This document shows, in pieces, positions 1 through 9,354 of a DNA stretch of 64,000 nucleotides (positions within the stretch are counted from its first letter, which is position 1; each line of letters opens with the position of its first letter). Where the stretch lies: assembly GCA_002841275.1 (NCBI GenBank), contig PHET01000004.1, forward strand, positions 151,289-215,288, in the 5' to 3' direction. The position numbers were made by a program, and so were the translations under genes. Source of the stretch: Actinobacteria bacterium HGW-Actinobacteria-7 (GTDB taxonomy: Bacteria; Actinomycetota; Coriobacteriia; Anaerosomatales; PHET01). The notes under the pieces were generated by a model. It searched no databases and had not been told where the DNA came from. It saw only the letters and a list, made by a program, of their open reading frames with translations.

Positions 1-219
1 CGGATTCCACGGGTGGCAGCGTGCGATTCGCCTAGCCGAGAGCCATCCGCCACGGATCAATCCGTAGCGTTCAATTGATGTTAGCGCATATGCCGAGCAA
101 GTCGGAGTGAACCTACAAGACGGGGGCAGGAGAGGGGAGACCAGTTTCCTGTACGCGCGGATGAGAAGCAGCGCCCCACGTCTGGGCAGCCCGGCCACTT
201 CGCTCAGCAGCCCTCTCAT
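1..219 (-). CDS. yidD: Membrane protein insertion efficiency factor YidD (3' end outside the window)
   Basis: The first 73 codons of YidD are present; the gene runs off the left edge. YidD is a small protein at the inner face of the membrane that assists YidC/Sec-dependent insertion. The translation carries the family hallmark: a YRKLVSP segment, then [13 protein letters not shown] with paired cysteines, then a CHPWNP-type end. The ATG overlaps the rnpA stop codon as ATGA, so the two are translationally coupled. The order rpmH-rnpA-yidD reading away from dnaA is the common bacterial arrangement, in which yidC would follow outside the window. Confidence 0.93.
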   Translation of the reverse strand, partial: MRGLLSEVAGLPRRGALLLIRAYRKLVSPLLPPSCRFTPTCSAYALTSIERYGLIRGGWLSARRIARCHPWNP

Positions 220-548
220 GAATTGATCCCGGCCCGCTCGACCAGCGATGCAACCGCGGCGTCGAGGGACCTCGGCTTGGCCGATCCAGTTCTGGCGTTT
301 GAGATCAGAACTACATCGACCCCCGGCCACGGCCCGCCCGCTCTCCTCACTGTCTCGCGCATCACCCGCTTGGCGCGATTGCGTGTGGGGGCGTTTCCCA
401 TCCGTTTGCCCGCGATAAAAGCGACGCGGCCATCCTGGCCGCGTCCTTCTGGGGTTATCTTGATGAGGGCCGTGATCAACGATGTGCTGATGCGGCGCGA
501 CTCTCTGAAAAGCGAGTCTATCTCACGCGATGACTTGATAGTGCGCAC
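216..548 (-). CDS. rnpA: Ribonuclease P protein component
   Basis: RnpA is the protein subunit that binds RNase P RNA for 5' maturation of pre-tRNA. The signature [10 protein letters not shown] lies in the middle of the protein, preceded by the basic GKRMGNAP stretch. I place the start at the GTG of V-R-T-I-K-S, because AGGAGG sits 8 nt upstream of it; a TTG at 572 is in frame but lies upstream of that Shine-Dalgarno site. This gives 110 residues, normal for the family. The gene follows rpmH by 41 nt and overlaps yidD, forming one leftward operon. Confidence 0.93.
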   Translation of the reverse strand: MRTIKSSREIDSLFRESRRISTSLITALIKITPEGRGQDGRVAFIAGKRMGNAPTRNRAKRVMRETVRRAGGPWPGVDVVLISNARTGSAKPRSLDAAVASLVERAGINS

Positions 549-589
549 GAGGCAAACCTCCTCGCCTCGCAAAGGCGTTGAGCTCGCAG

Positions 590-724
590 TTAGGCAGAAA
601 GCACCTTGCGGCCCTTGCGACGGCGTGCCGCCAGGATGGCGCGACCGGCTCGCGTGGACATGCGGGCACGGAAGCCGTGCGTCTTGGCACGCTTCCGAAC
701 GTTTGGTTGGTAGGTCCGCTTCAC
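590..724 (-). CDS. rpmH: 50S ribosomal protein L34
   Basis: L34 has 44 residues, beginning V(M)[11 protein letters not shown] and ending KGRKVLSA, with the universal HGFRARM core. The longer open frame extends further upstream, but the GTG at 724 is preceded by AAGGAGG (730-736 on the + strand) and gives the conserved family length. The gene heads the rpmH-rnpA-yidD operon, which is transcribed away from oriC and driven by the promoter at 770-799. Confidence 0.97.
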   Translation of the reverse strand: MKRTYQPNVRKRAKTHGFRARMSTRAGRAILAARRRKGRKVLSA

Positions 725-769
725 TTGTTCCTCCTTAGGCGCCCCTCTGTTCTGGGGCAAAGCCCGACG

Positions 770-799
770 ATTATATGCGCGTCCTGCCACCTGAGTCAA
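770..799 (-). promoter_or_regulatory. Sigma-70-type promoter of rpmH-rnpA-yidD
   Basis: On the minus strand TTGACT (799-794) and TATAAT (775-770) are separated by 18 nt. The transcript would start roughly 35-40 nt upstream of the rpmH GTG. The -10 is an exact consensus match and the -35 differs at one base. Confidence 0.8.
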
Positions 800-959
800 C
801 GGCGATCTCGTTCACGGCCCCAGGCCCCAACTTCTTGAGACTGAAACCTCCTTGGCGTGGTGCTTGCCCGTTCACCTCGAGCCATTCCTCACTGGACTGG
901 GATCTTGATCACGTCCACTGCCAACCGGGCCCGGCCATACAGACCACGCGAAATGGTCC

Positions 960-1520
960 CTCAATCTGTGGATACTGTGGAAAAGGCAGGACTCTCTATT
1001 GTGGCGCCTGTGGATAACCCTGTTGTCTCCGTTGTTGACAAGTGGGGACATTGCTATCATCGGCTGCGCTTGGAACAGTGGTTTCCGGGCGGCGTAATCT
1101 CGTGAATTGCCCGCTCGTACTGTTATTTCTACCGCTTGTCGCTCTTCAGCTCTCACGAGCTCTTGCGGCGGCGTGGGTGTGATTCTCTGGCACTGATCAG
1201 TTCATGGGACGGCGCTTTGTTCTCGTCGGCGTTGGAAGGTTCGGCTGAGTGGTTTCCACAGTAGAACCGCTGATGCCTGGTAGACACACCCGCTCCAAGC
1301 AGCGTGTTCGTGATTTCAGGAGGGCCCGGCTTTCTCCTTTGTTTCCACAGTGTGGAAAGTTCTGTGGACAAGCTAGAAAAGCCTAGGTCGCAGGGGGCGA
1401 ACAGTGGTTCGCTGATAAGAAAACCGCAGTTCAGCGCGGGTGTTGTCCTGAACGATTGGATCCTTACCGGGCTCTGGCCCTGTTGATAGACCTGTGGACT
1501 ACTTGGCCGTCTGTGGAAAG
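960..1520. other. oriC, left DnaA-box cluster (rpmH side)
   Basis: This non-coding stretch holds many DnaA-box-like TGTGGA cores. One exact box, TGTGGATAA, lies at 1009-1017. Near matches are TGTGGATAC (967-975), TGTGGAAAA (976-984), TTTCCACA (1253-1260), the facing pair TTTCCACA/TGTGGAAA (1342-1349 and 1351-1358), TGTGGACA (1363-1370), TGTGGACT (1493-1500) and TGTGGAAA (1512-1519). Position between rpmH and the dnaA gene group is the classical oriC site. The remaining 725-959 holds only the rpmH promoter. I see no gene in 725-1529. Confidence 0.75.
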
Positions 1521-1529
1521 TTGGGGGAC

Positions 1530-2384
1530 ATGAAATCGTTCTACTCGTCGAGCCCGGTGGTGGTTACCACCAAAGAGCTGAACTCGGGCTCCTCTCTCCC
1601 TACCACTACCCGCGCGCGTGTAGCCGTGTATGAAGCCCCGATGGCTGCCCCTCGTGTAGAAGAAGTGGAGCCCGTCTCTGCAGGCGAGTACATAGAGGCG
1701 CTGTCATCTCGTGTGTACGAGCTCGCTCGCTCGCAGGGAGGCGTCATTCCCTACACCGTGGTCCGGGAAGTCGCGGAGAACCTGATCCACGCATCCTTCG
1801 CCGAGCCAGTTGTCTCTGTACTGGATGGCGGAAACACCATTCGGTTCGCCGACCAGGGACCGGGCATTCCAGACAAACACAAAGCTGTTCTCCCTGGCTT
1901 TACGACGGCAACCGGCCCAATGAAGCAGTACATACGAGGAGTTGGCTCCGGCCTTCCGATAGTCAGGGACTTCTTGAGTATCACCGGAGGCGAGCTCGTA
2001 ATCGAAGACAATCTCGGCTGCGGAGCGGTAGTGACCATCTCGGGGAAGGGGTCGCGGCATACCTCGGCAGTCACCGCAGATCAGACTCGAGAACTGGCAT
2101 ATGCCCCTCCGCTTCAATCGGAGACAAGACTGGCGGCCGATCAGTTGTTCCCGTGTCATAGGCCGGGGCTGTCCAATCGCCAGCAACAGGTGCTTGCCCT
2201 TGTTATGGAGTCCGGTTCAGCTGGCCCCAGCCTGGTCTCCCGGGAGCTGGGGGTTGGGATCTCCACGGCCTATCGTGATCTGGCCTCTCTAGAGGAGCTT
2301 GGCTTGATCTCCGCCGACGGTGGTAAGCGTGCACTGACAGAAGCAGGTATGGCCTATCTCGACGATCTCATAGCCGGCTCGTGA
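1530..2384 (+). CDS. GHKL ATPase / winged-helix protein next to oriC
   Basis: The 284-residue product has a GHKL (histidine-kinase-like) ATPase fold followed by a DNA-binding-like domain. The N-box is EVAENLIHA, the G1 box DQGPGIPD and the G2 box GVGSGLPIVR. There is no H-box or dimerisation domain, so it resembles stand-alone anti-sigma-type ATPases rather than a sensor kinase. The last 70 residues (SNRQQQVLALV, SRELGVGISTAYRDLASLEELGLI) form a helix-turn-helix with a wing. I chose ATG 1530, preceded by GGGGGA; a GTG at 1494 would place two DnaA-box-like sites inside the gene. It ends 28 nt before dnaA and lies among DnaA boxes, so a role in replication initiation or dnaA control is conceivable, but that is inference. 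Confidence 0.8.
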   Translation: MKSFYSSSPVVVTTKELNSGSSLPTTTRARVAVYEAPMAAPRVEEVEPVSAGEYIEALSSRVYELARSQGGVIPYTVVREVAENLIHASFAEPVVSVLDGGNTIRFADQGPGIPDKHKAVLPGFTTATGPMKQYIRGVGSGLPIVRDFLSITGGELVIEDNLGCGAVVTISGKGSRHTSAVTADQTRELAYAPPLQSETRLAADQLFPCHRPGLSNRQQQVLALVMESGSAGPSLVSRELGVGISTAYRDLASLEELGLISADGGKRALTEAGMAYLDDLIAGS

Positions 2385-2412
2385 GCCGTTCATCTCTCTG
2401 TTTGGAGAACTC

Positions 2413-3792
2413 GTGACGACTGCCATCACTGACATCAACACCATATGGTCGCTTGTGCTGGATATCGTCCGGGATGAGCTCAACACCCCGAGTTTCAAGA
2501 CTTGGTTCGAACACACCGCACCGGTTGAACTCACCGACGATGGGGTGTTTGTTGTCGGGGTACAGAACGAGTTCGCTCGCAACTGGCTTGAGGAGCGTTA
2601 TTCTCAGCGGCTCTCCTCTGCTCTCAAACAAGTTGTGGGAGTAGAACTCGCCGTGAGAATCTTGGTCGACCAGAATTCCTCGCAAGAGGAAGAAGCCGAC
2701 GAGGACCAGCGAGTGGAAGAACCGGTAGTGCAGCAAGCCCCCTCCGCGCCCGATAAGAAGAACACTCGTCACGAGTTCGATCCCAAATACACCTTCGATT
2801 CCTTCGTCGTTGGTGAGTCCAACGATTTCGCGCGTAATGTTGCGCTGGCAGTAGCGGAACAACCCGGGCTCAAGTACAACCCGCTCTTTCTGTGGGGGGG
2901 CCCGGGGCTAGGCAAGACTCACCTACTTCAGGCCATCGGTATCTATGTCACACAGAACTTCCCCCACAAGAAGGTCATATACGTCACGTCGGAGCAGTTC
3001 ACTAATGACTATGTGGATTCGATCACAGCTAAGAGCCACGACAGCTTCAGGCAGAAATACCGCAGCGTCGACGTGCTTCTCATCGACGACATCCAATTCC
3101 TTGAGAACAAGCAGTCGATTCAAGAACAGTTCTTCAACACCTTTAACGAATTGAAGCACCGCGGTAAGGCCGTTGTTCTTGCTTCAGACAGAAGACCCCA
3201 AGACATCAATATGGAGGAGCGATACCGGAGTCGGTTTGCCTCAGGTCTACAGGCTGATATCCAACCGCCCACCTATGAGACCCGCCTAGCGATTCTCAAG
3301 CAGTTCGTGGAGACTCAGAACATCCCCTTCGAAGATGCTGCTCTGGCCTATGTTGCCGAGCGCTCGACGCCGAACATTCGGGAGATGGAGGGGGCGGTCA
3401 TCCGCATAATCGCCTACCGGGAACTGTCAAAGAAGCAGATCGTGGATCTTCCAATGGTGGAGCAGGTCACAAAGGACATCTTCTTGGACCGGTCACACCG
3501 ACCCATCCCGATCACTTCCATACAGCGTGAAGTCTGCCGTTACTACAGCATCAGCCATGCAGAACTGATAGGTAGTAAGCGGTCCCAGTCGATTGTGTAT
3601 CCGCGACAGGTTGCTATGTATCTGGCAAGGGAATTGACTGATATGTCTCTGCCGAAAATAGGCAATGAGTTTGGAGGAAGAGACCATACGACTGTCATGC
3701 ACGCATTCGCCAAGATACAGAAACTGATGAGCCAGAGAGATGTGTACAACCAGATTCAGCAGATAACAAGCTCTATCCGTCAGAAGGCCTAG
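2413..3792 (+). CDS. dnaA: Chromosomal replication initiator protein DnaA
   Basis: DnaA (459 residues) binds DnaA boxes and melts the origin. Domain I is at the N-terminus, followed by an acidic, Gln/Glu-rich linker (about residues 85-115). The AAA+ domain has Walker A GGPGLGKTH near residue 161 and Walker B LLIDDIQFL near 221. The DNA-binding domain IV has the signature GGRDHTTVMHAF near 420. The start is GTG, with GGAGAAC upstream. DnaA-box clusters lie on both sides of the gene, which suggests autoregulation and a bipartite origin. Confidence 0.98.
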   Translation: MTTAITDINTIWSLVLDIVRDELNTPSFKTWFEHTAPVELTDDGVFVVGVQNEFARNWLEERYSQRLSSALKQVVGVELAVRILVDQNSSQEEEADEDQRVEEPVVQQAPSAPDKKNTRHEFDPKYTFDSFVVGESNDFARNVALAVAEQPGLKYNPLFLWGGPGLGKTHLLQAIGIYVTQNFPHKKVIYVTSEQFTNDYVDSITAKSHDSFRQKYRSVDVLLIDDIQFLENKQSIQEQFFNTFNELKHRGKAVVLASDRRPQDINMEERYRSRFASGLQADIQPPTYETRLAILKQFVETQNIPFEDAALAYVAERSTPNIREMEGAVIRIIAYRELSKKQIVDLPMVEQVTKDIFLDRSHRPIPITSIQREVCRYYSISHAELIGSKRSQSIVYPRQVAMYLARELTDMSLPKIGNEFGGRDHTTVMHAFAKIQKLMSQRDVYNQIQQITSSIRQKA

Positions 3793-4019
3793 AGGGGGCC
3801 TGTTCACAACCGTGTGGATAGGAGGCTGACTACCTGGGGATAAGACACCCTTGTTTGTGGAGTATCTGTCGGTCTGTTGATAGTGTGGACGGAAGGAACA
3901 GTTGGTACACAGGCAAAACAAGTAAGATACGCCCGTGCCTACCAGCGAGAATAGGGACTGTGCACATATCCACACCCCATATTAGTCATAGTGTTGGATG
4001 TATATAAGAAAGGAACAAT
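3793..4019. other. oriC, right DnaA-box cluster and AT-rich stretch (dnaA-dnaN)
   Basis: The 227-nt dnaA-dnaN spacer carries TGTGGATAG (3813-3821), TTGTGGAG near 3856, TGTGGAC (3884-3890) and TATCCACA (3967-3974). An AT-rich run at about 3978-4010 follows and could serve as the unwinding element. The dnaN Shine-Dalgarno AAAGGAA is at its end. The opening site has not been shown; the left cluster is the alternative. Confidence 0.65.
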
Positions 4020-5120
4020 ATGAAACTGAGCATCGCCCGAAGCGAACTGCTTGACGCACTGACCGTCGTCTCCAAGGGAATGTCCTCTCGATCGACTTTA
4101 CCGATCCTCTCTGGAATCTTGGTCTCGGCCTCCAACGGATCACTCAATCTCCAGTCGACGGACCTTGAGGTTTCGGTCAAGCACACGGTTCCTTGTCTTG
4201 TTGAAGACGAAGGACAGACCGTTGTTCCGGGCAAGTTGCTCAATGATATTGTTCGTTCGCTTCCGGAAGCAGCTGTCACCCTGGAAACAGAGGGAGAGAT
4301 GGTGGCCGTCCGTTGTCAGCACTCCTCTTTCACATTCAAGACATTGAAGCCTGCCGATTTCCCCAGATTCCCTGAGATCTCTGTTCTCAAGAAGATCAAG
4401 CTCCCATCAGCGCTTCTCGCCGCAATGGTCAAGAGGGTAGGGAAGGCCGTCAGTAGAGATGAGACCAGGGCCGTGCTCACTGGAGTATTGGTCGTGGTGG
4501 AAGGTCCCTCCATTCGGATGGTGGCTACAGACAGCTACCGCTTGGCTGTGAGTGAAGTGATTCTCGAGCAGTCTCCGGAAGAGGATATGGAAGTGGTGGT
4601 ACCGGGGAGGGCCCTTGAAGAAGTGACCCGTATTGCCACATCAGTTGACGAGGTTTCACTCGGAATTACCGAGAATCAGATTGTGTTCGAATTCGGAGAA
4701 ACCACCTTCGTCACCAGAAGGATTGAGGGCTCCTTCCCGAACTACAAGCAGCTCATCCCGAAAGAGAAGAGCACCTCTGTTGAGATTGTCACTGAGGACT
4801 TCTTCTCGGCAGTAAAGAGAGTCTCCTTGATGGCCCTCCATAACTCCCCTTTAAAGATATCGGTATCGTCTGAGGACCAGACACTCTCCTTGTCAGCGAA
4901 CACTCAAGACGTTGGTGACGCCTCAGAGGACTTGATGGTCAAGGTAGAAGGAGCAGACACCGAGATAGCGTTTAACCACGCGTTTCTTACGGATGGTCTT
5001 AACTCGATAACCTCGGAGACTGTGACTCTTGAAGTTCAGAACGCTCTGAAGCCAGGGTTGCTACGTTCGCGTGGAGATGACGATTTCCTGTATCTGCTGA
5101 TGCCCGTTCGTCTCGGCTAG
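4020..5120 (+). CDS. dnaN: DNA polymerase III beta subunit (sliding clamp)
   Basis: The 366-residue protein has the length and N-terminal MKLSIARSELLDAL pattern of DnaN. The middle-domain motif ATDSYRLA (about residues 167-174) and the C-terminal YLLMPVRL, which forms part of the partner-binding pocket, are both present. The clamp encircles DNA and tethers polymerase III. The start ATG follows AAAGGAA. recF begins 9 nt after its stop, so the genes are probably co-transcribed. Confidence 0.97.
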   Translation: MKLSIARSELLDALTVVSKGMSSRSTLPILSGILVSASNGSLNLQSTDLEVSVKHTVPCLVEDEGQTVVPGKLLNDIVRSLPEAAVTLETEGEMVAVRCQHSSFTFKTLKPADFPRFPEISVLKKIKLPSALLAAMVKRVGKAVSRDETRAVLTGVLVVVEGPSIRMVATDSYRLAVSEVILEQSPEEDMEVVVPGRALEEVTRIATSVDEVSLGITENQIVFEFGETTFVTRRIEGSFPNYKQLIPKEKSTSVEIVTEDFFSAVKRVSLMALHNSPLKISVSSEDQTLSLSANTQDVGDASEDLMVKVEGADTEIAFNHAFLTDGLNSITSETVTLEVQNALKPGLLRSRGDDDFLYLLMPVRLG

Positions 5121-5129
5121 ATCTACACA

Positions 5130-6215
5130 GTGGGACTTCTTATTGATCAGTTGGAAGTCCGGGACTTCAGGAGTTATCACAACTTCACACTTGAACCGGA
5201 TTCTTGTCTCACTGTTGTTGTGGGCCCGAATGCTGCTGGAAAGACCAACCTCATAGAAGCGGTTCAGTTGCTCACAGAGGCGGACTCCTTCAGGAAGCCG
5301 TCTTGGAATGAAGTGGTGAGAGAGGGTTCAGAGGGAGCCAGGCTCAGACTAGAAGCTTCTGGGGACTCGAGACATCTGGAGATATCCCTGGATGTCAGCG
5401 CCGGAGGTCGGCGTGTCTACAAAGTCAACGGGAAACAACGGAAGGTTCTTTCTCAAGTGGCAGGAATACTGCCCTGTGTGAGTTTCACTCCCGATGATCT
5501 GAGGATAGTCAAAGATTCTGCGGAGAGGCGACGCAACACCCTCGACTCCCTAGGGGTTCAATTGTCGCCTTCCTACGCTCAGTTGCGATTGGAATACGAA
5601 CGGGTAGTCAGGCAGCGCAACGCCGTTCTGAAGGAAGGGTTGATCGCTGAGGAGCTTGGTCCGTGGACCGAGCAGCTGATCACGCTTGGTGGTTCATTGA
5701 TCACTCACAGGGAGAGACTCTTTAACCGACTCTCGAGTGCGATGTCGACCATCTATCAGAGTCTTTCTGGTGGAAAGATCATGGAAGCCCGATATCTGAA
5801 GTCGTGGATGAGGGACTCCATCGCAGGAGATGGAGACAACGAGGACATGATGAGAAGACATCTGGCAGAGAAGTCGGGTGTGGAGAACGCTAGAAGATCG
5901 ACTGTGTCAGGGCCCCATCGAGACGAGATAGTCTTTACCGTTGAAGGTCGTGAAGCCCGGGCCTATGGGTCGCAGGGTCAGCAGCGGACCATTGCTTTGG
6001 CGTGGAAGCTGGCAGAGGTATCAGTGATAACAGACATATCAACCCAGAGGCCTGTACTGCTCCTCGACGACGTCATGTCGGAGTTGGATGAGCAGCGACG
6101 CCACCTTCTGGCTGAGTTCGCGGGGTCGGTGGCTCAGACGATCATGACCACCACCAACCTAGGTTACTTCGAGGAGTCCCTTCTGTCCCGCGCGAAGGTG
6201 GTTCAGTTGACGTGA
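5130..6215 (+). CDS. recF: DNA replication and repair protein RecF
   Basis: RecF is an SMC-like ATPase that loads RecA at single-stranded gaps. Walker A GPNAAGKTN lies near residue 32, and the signature/Walker B region LLLDDVMSELD near residue 309. The RDFRSYHNF motif at the N-terminus is typical. The start is GTG and the size (361 residues) is normal. Its stop overlaps the GTG of the downstream DciA-like gene (GTGA). Confidence 0.96.
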   Translation: MGLLIDQLEVRDFRSYHNFTLEPDSCLTVVVGPNAAGKTNLIEAVQLLTEADSFRKPSWNEVVREGSEGARLRLEASGDSRHLEISLDVSAGGRRVYKVNGKQRKVLSQVAGILPCVSFTPDDLRIVKDSAERRRNTLDSLGVQLSPSYAQLRLEYERVVRQRNAVLKEGLIAEELGPWTEQLITLGGSLITHRERLFNRLSSAMSTIYQSLSGGKIMEARYLKSWMRDSIAGDGDNEDMMRRHLAEKSGVENARRSTVSGPHRDEIVFTVEGREARAYGSQGQQRTIALAWKLAEVSVITDISTQRPVLLLDDVMSELDEQRRHLLAEFAGSVAQTIMTTTNLGYFEESLLSRAKVVQLT

Positions 6216-6760
6216 GACGCGTTGGAAAGCAAACAGACCTCGGGTCATCTCTAGGCAAGCTGGTGGGCAAGCTGGATCGCGCGAATTCAGGCGCTTATCA
6301 GCAGATGGTGGCATCCAACGCATGGGATGAGGTGGCGGGCGACTCTATTCTGGCTCACACAACCGGAGCTCACTTGAGGGAGGGCGAGATGGTCGTGTAC
6401 GTCGACTCGCCCCTGTGGGCCAACGAGCTCACCGCCTTAGCTGAACGGTACCGGCAGGCGCTGAACGAAGAAATCGGTAAAGAGACAGTAAAGGCAGTGA
6501 GGTTCACTGTTTCTCGGAAGGTCGAGGAGAGCAGGCGGAGAGTGGCCGCCGAGAAGGAAGCCGAAGAGTTCTACTCTGAAGACAAGGTGGAGCCGATCGC
6601 CCTTACACTCTCAGAGAGGGAACAGGTGGAGCTGTCGGTGTCCAGTATTGAAGACCAAGAACTCAAGCAGGCCGTTCTCAGGGCCACAATCGCAGACCTG
6701 CAGTGGAAAAAGGGTATCCAAGCCCGCAAATGCCGCGAGGAGCCGCGAGGTAGCCTCTAG
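6212..6760 (+). CDS. DciA-like (DUF721) protein, putative helicase loader
   Basis: The 182-residue protein has a DUF721/DciA domain at about residues 10-110: a W-x-EVAG motif (NAWDEVAGDSI) and later VYVDSPLWANEL, where the family core binds DNA. DciA is the ancestral bacterial loader of the replicative helicase DnaB, found where DnaC/DnaI are absent. The C-terminal 70 residues are charged and probably helical (EKEAEEFYSEDK, LSEREQVEL). Its overlap with recF and position before gyrB is a common actinobacterial arrangement. Family membership is from pattern only. Confidence 0.8.
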   Translation: MRRVGKQTDLGSSLGKLVGKLDRANSGAYQQMVASNAWDEVAGDSILAHTTGAHLREGEMVVYVDSPLWANELTALAERYRQALNEEIGKETVKAVRFTVSRKVEESRRRVAAEKEAEEFYSEDKVEPIALTLSEREQVELSVSSIEDQELKQAVLRATIADLQWKKGIQARKCREEPRGSL

Positions 6761-6790
6761 GGGCCTCTTCCGCCTCTGTGACCCAACCTG

Positions 6791-8802
<2,012 letters not shown>

Positions 8803-8811
8803 TGGTAGAGG

Positions 8812-9354
8812 ATGGCGCTTCCGAACGTGAGTGATCCGGGATTCGATTTCAAAGCGGCAGAGCGCCGCGCAGCCAAGCGCTTCGAGCCGCCGCCCTGGGA
8901 GCGAGAAGCGTTCGAGGAGTTGCAGAGGAAGCGGGCGGAAGTAGAACCGAAACCACCCGAGCCGACCAATCAGACAGTGGTCACTGAAGAGCAAGAGGGC
9001 AGCCCGGTTGAACAGGCTGTCAGTGTCACAGAGGGACCCGCAGAGGAAGTTGCGGTGGCGGTTGAGAAGAACGAGCTCGACGAGCGACAGGTAATAGAGA
9101 TGATGGCCCTCCTCGCCGAGGAGGAGCCAAAGCTGCAAGAGCAGACGTGGAAGCTGGCCCTTGCGTCAGCGCTGTTCGTGAGCGCGCTTGGCAGCGTGAT
9201 GATCGTCTGGGGATTTGCAGCGCTGGTAAGGGCGCGCGGCACAGGTGTTATAGGAGTGGCGGGTGCGCTCGTGTTAGCGGTATTCGGAATCCTGTTCGTG
9301 TCTATCGCAGCTTGGATGGCAGTGCGGACGCTTCGACAGCGAGGAGTGCTCTAA
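8812..9354 (+). CDS. Two-TM membrane protein with acidic N-terminal region, between gyrB and gyrA
   Basis: Function unknown. The 180-residue protein has a long charged, Pro/Glu-rich cytoplasmic region (residues 1-105). Two hydrophobic segments follow (about 114-136 and 143-166), then a short basic tail. It starts 9 nt after gyrB, and gyrA begins at the base after its stop, so it is embedded in the gyrase operon. The N-terminal heptad-like Glu/Lys content suggests helical structure. I recognise no catalytic motif. Confidence 0.75.
   Translation: MALPNVSDPGFDFKAAERRAAKRFEPPPWEREAFEELQRKRAEVEPKPPEPTNQTVVTEEQEGSPVEQAVSVTEGPAEEVAVAVEKNELDERQVIEMMALLAEEEPKLQEQTWKLALASALFVSALGSVMIVWGFAALVRARGTGVIGVAGALVLAVFGILFVSIAAWMAVRTLRQRGVL

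Noticed and set aside
840..860. AAGGAGG on the minus strand upstream of the rpmH promoter as a sign of another small gene
   Set aside because: No ATG, GTG or TTG lies at a usable distance, and the next start codon is inside the promoter region.
1494..1529. Earlier GTG start of the GHKL/winged-helix gene
   Set aside because: It would include two DnaA-box-like sites in the coding region and lacks a ribosome binding site; ATG 1530 has GGGGGA upstream.
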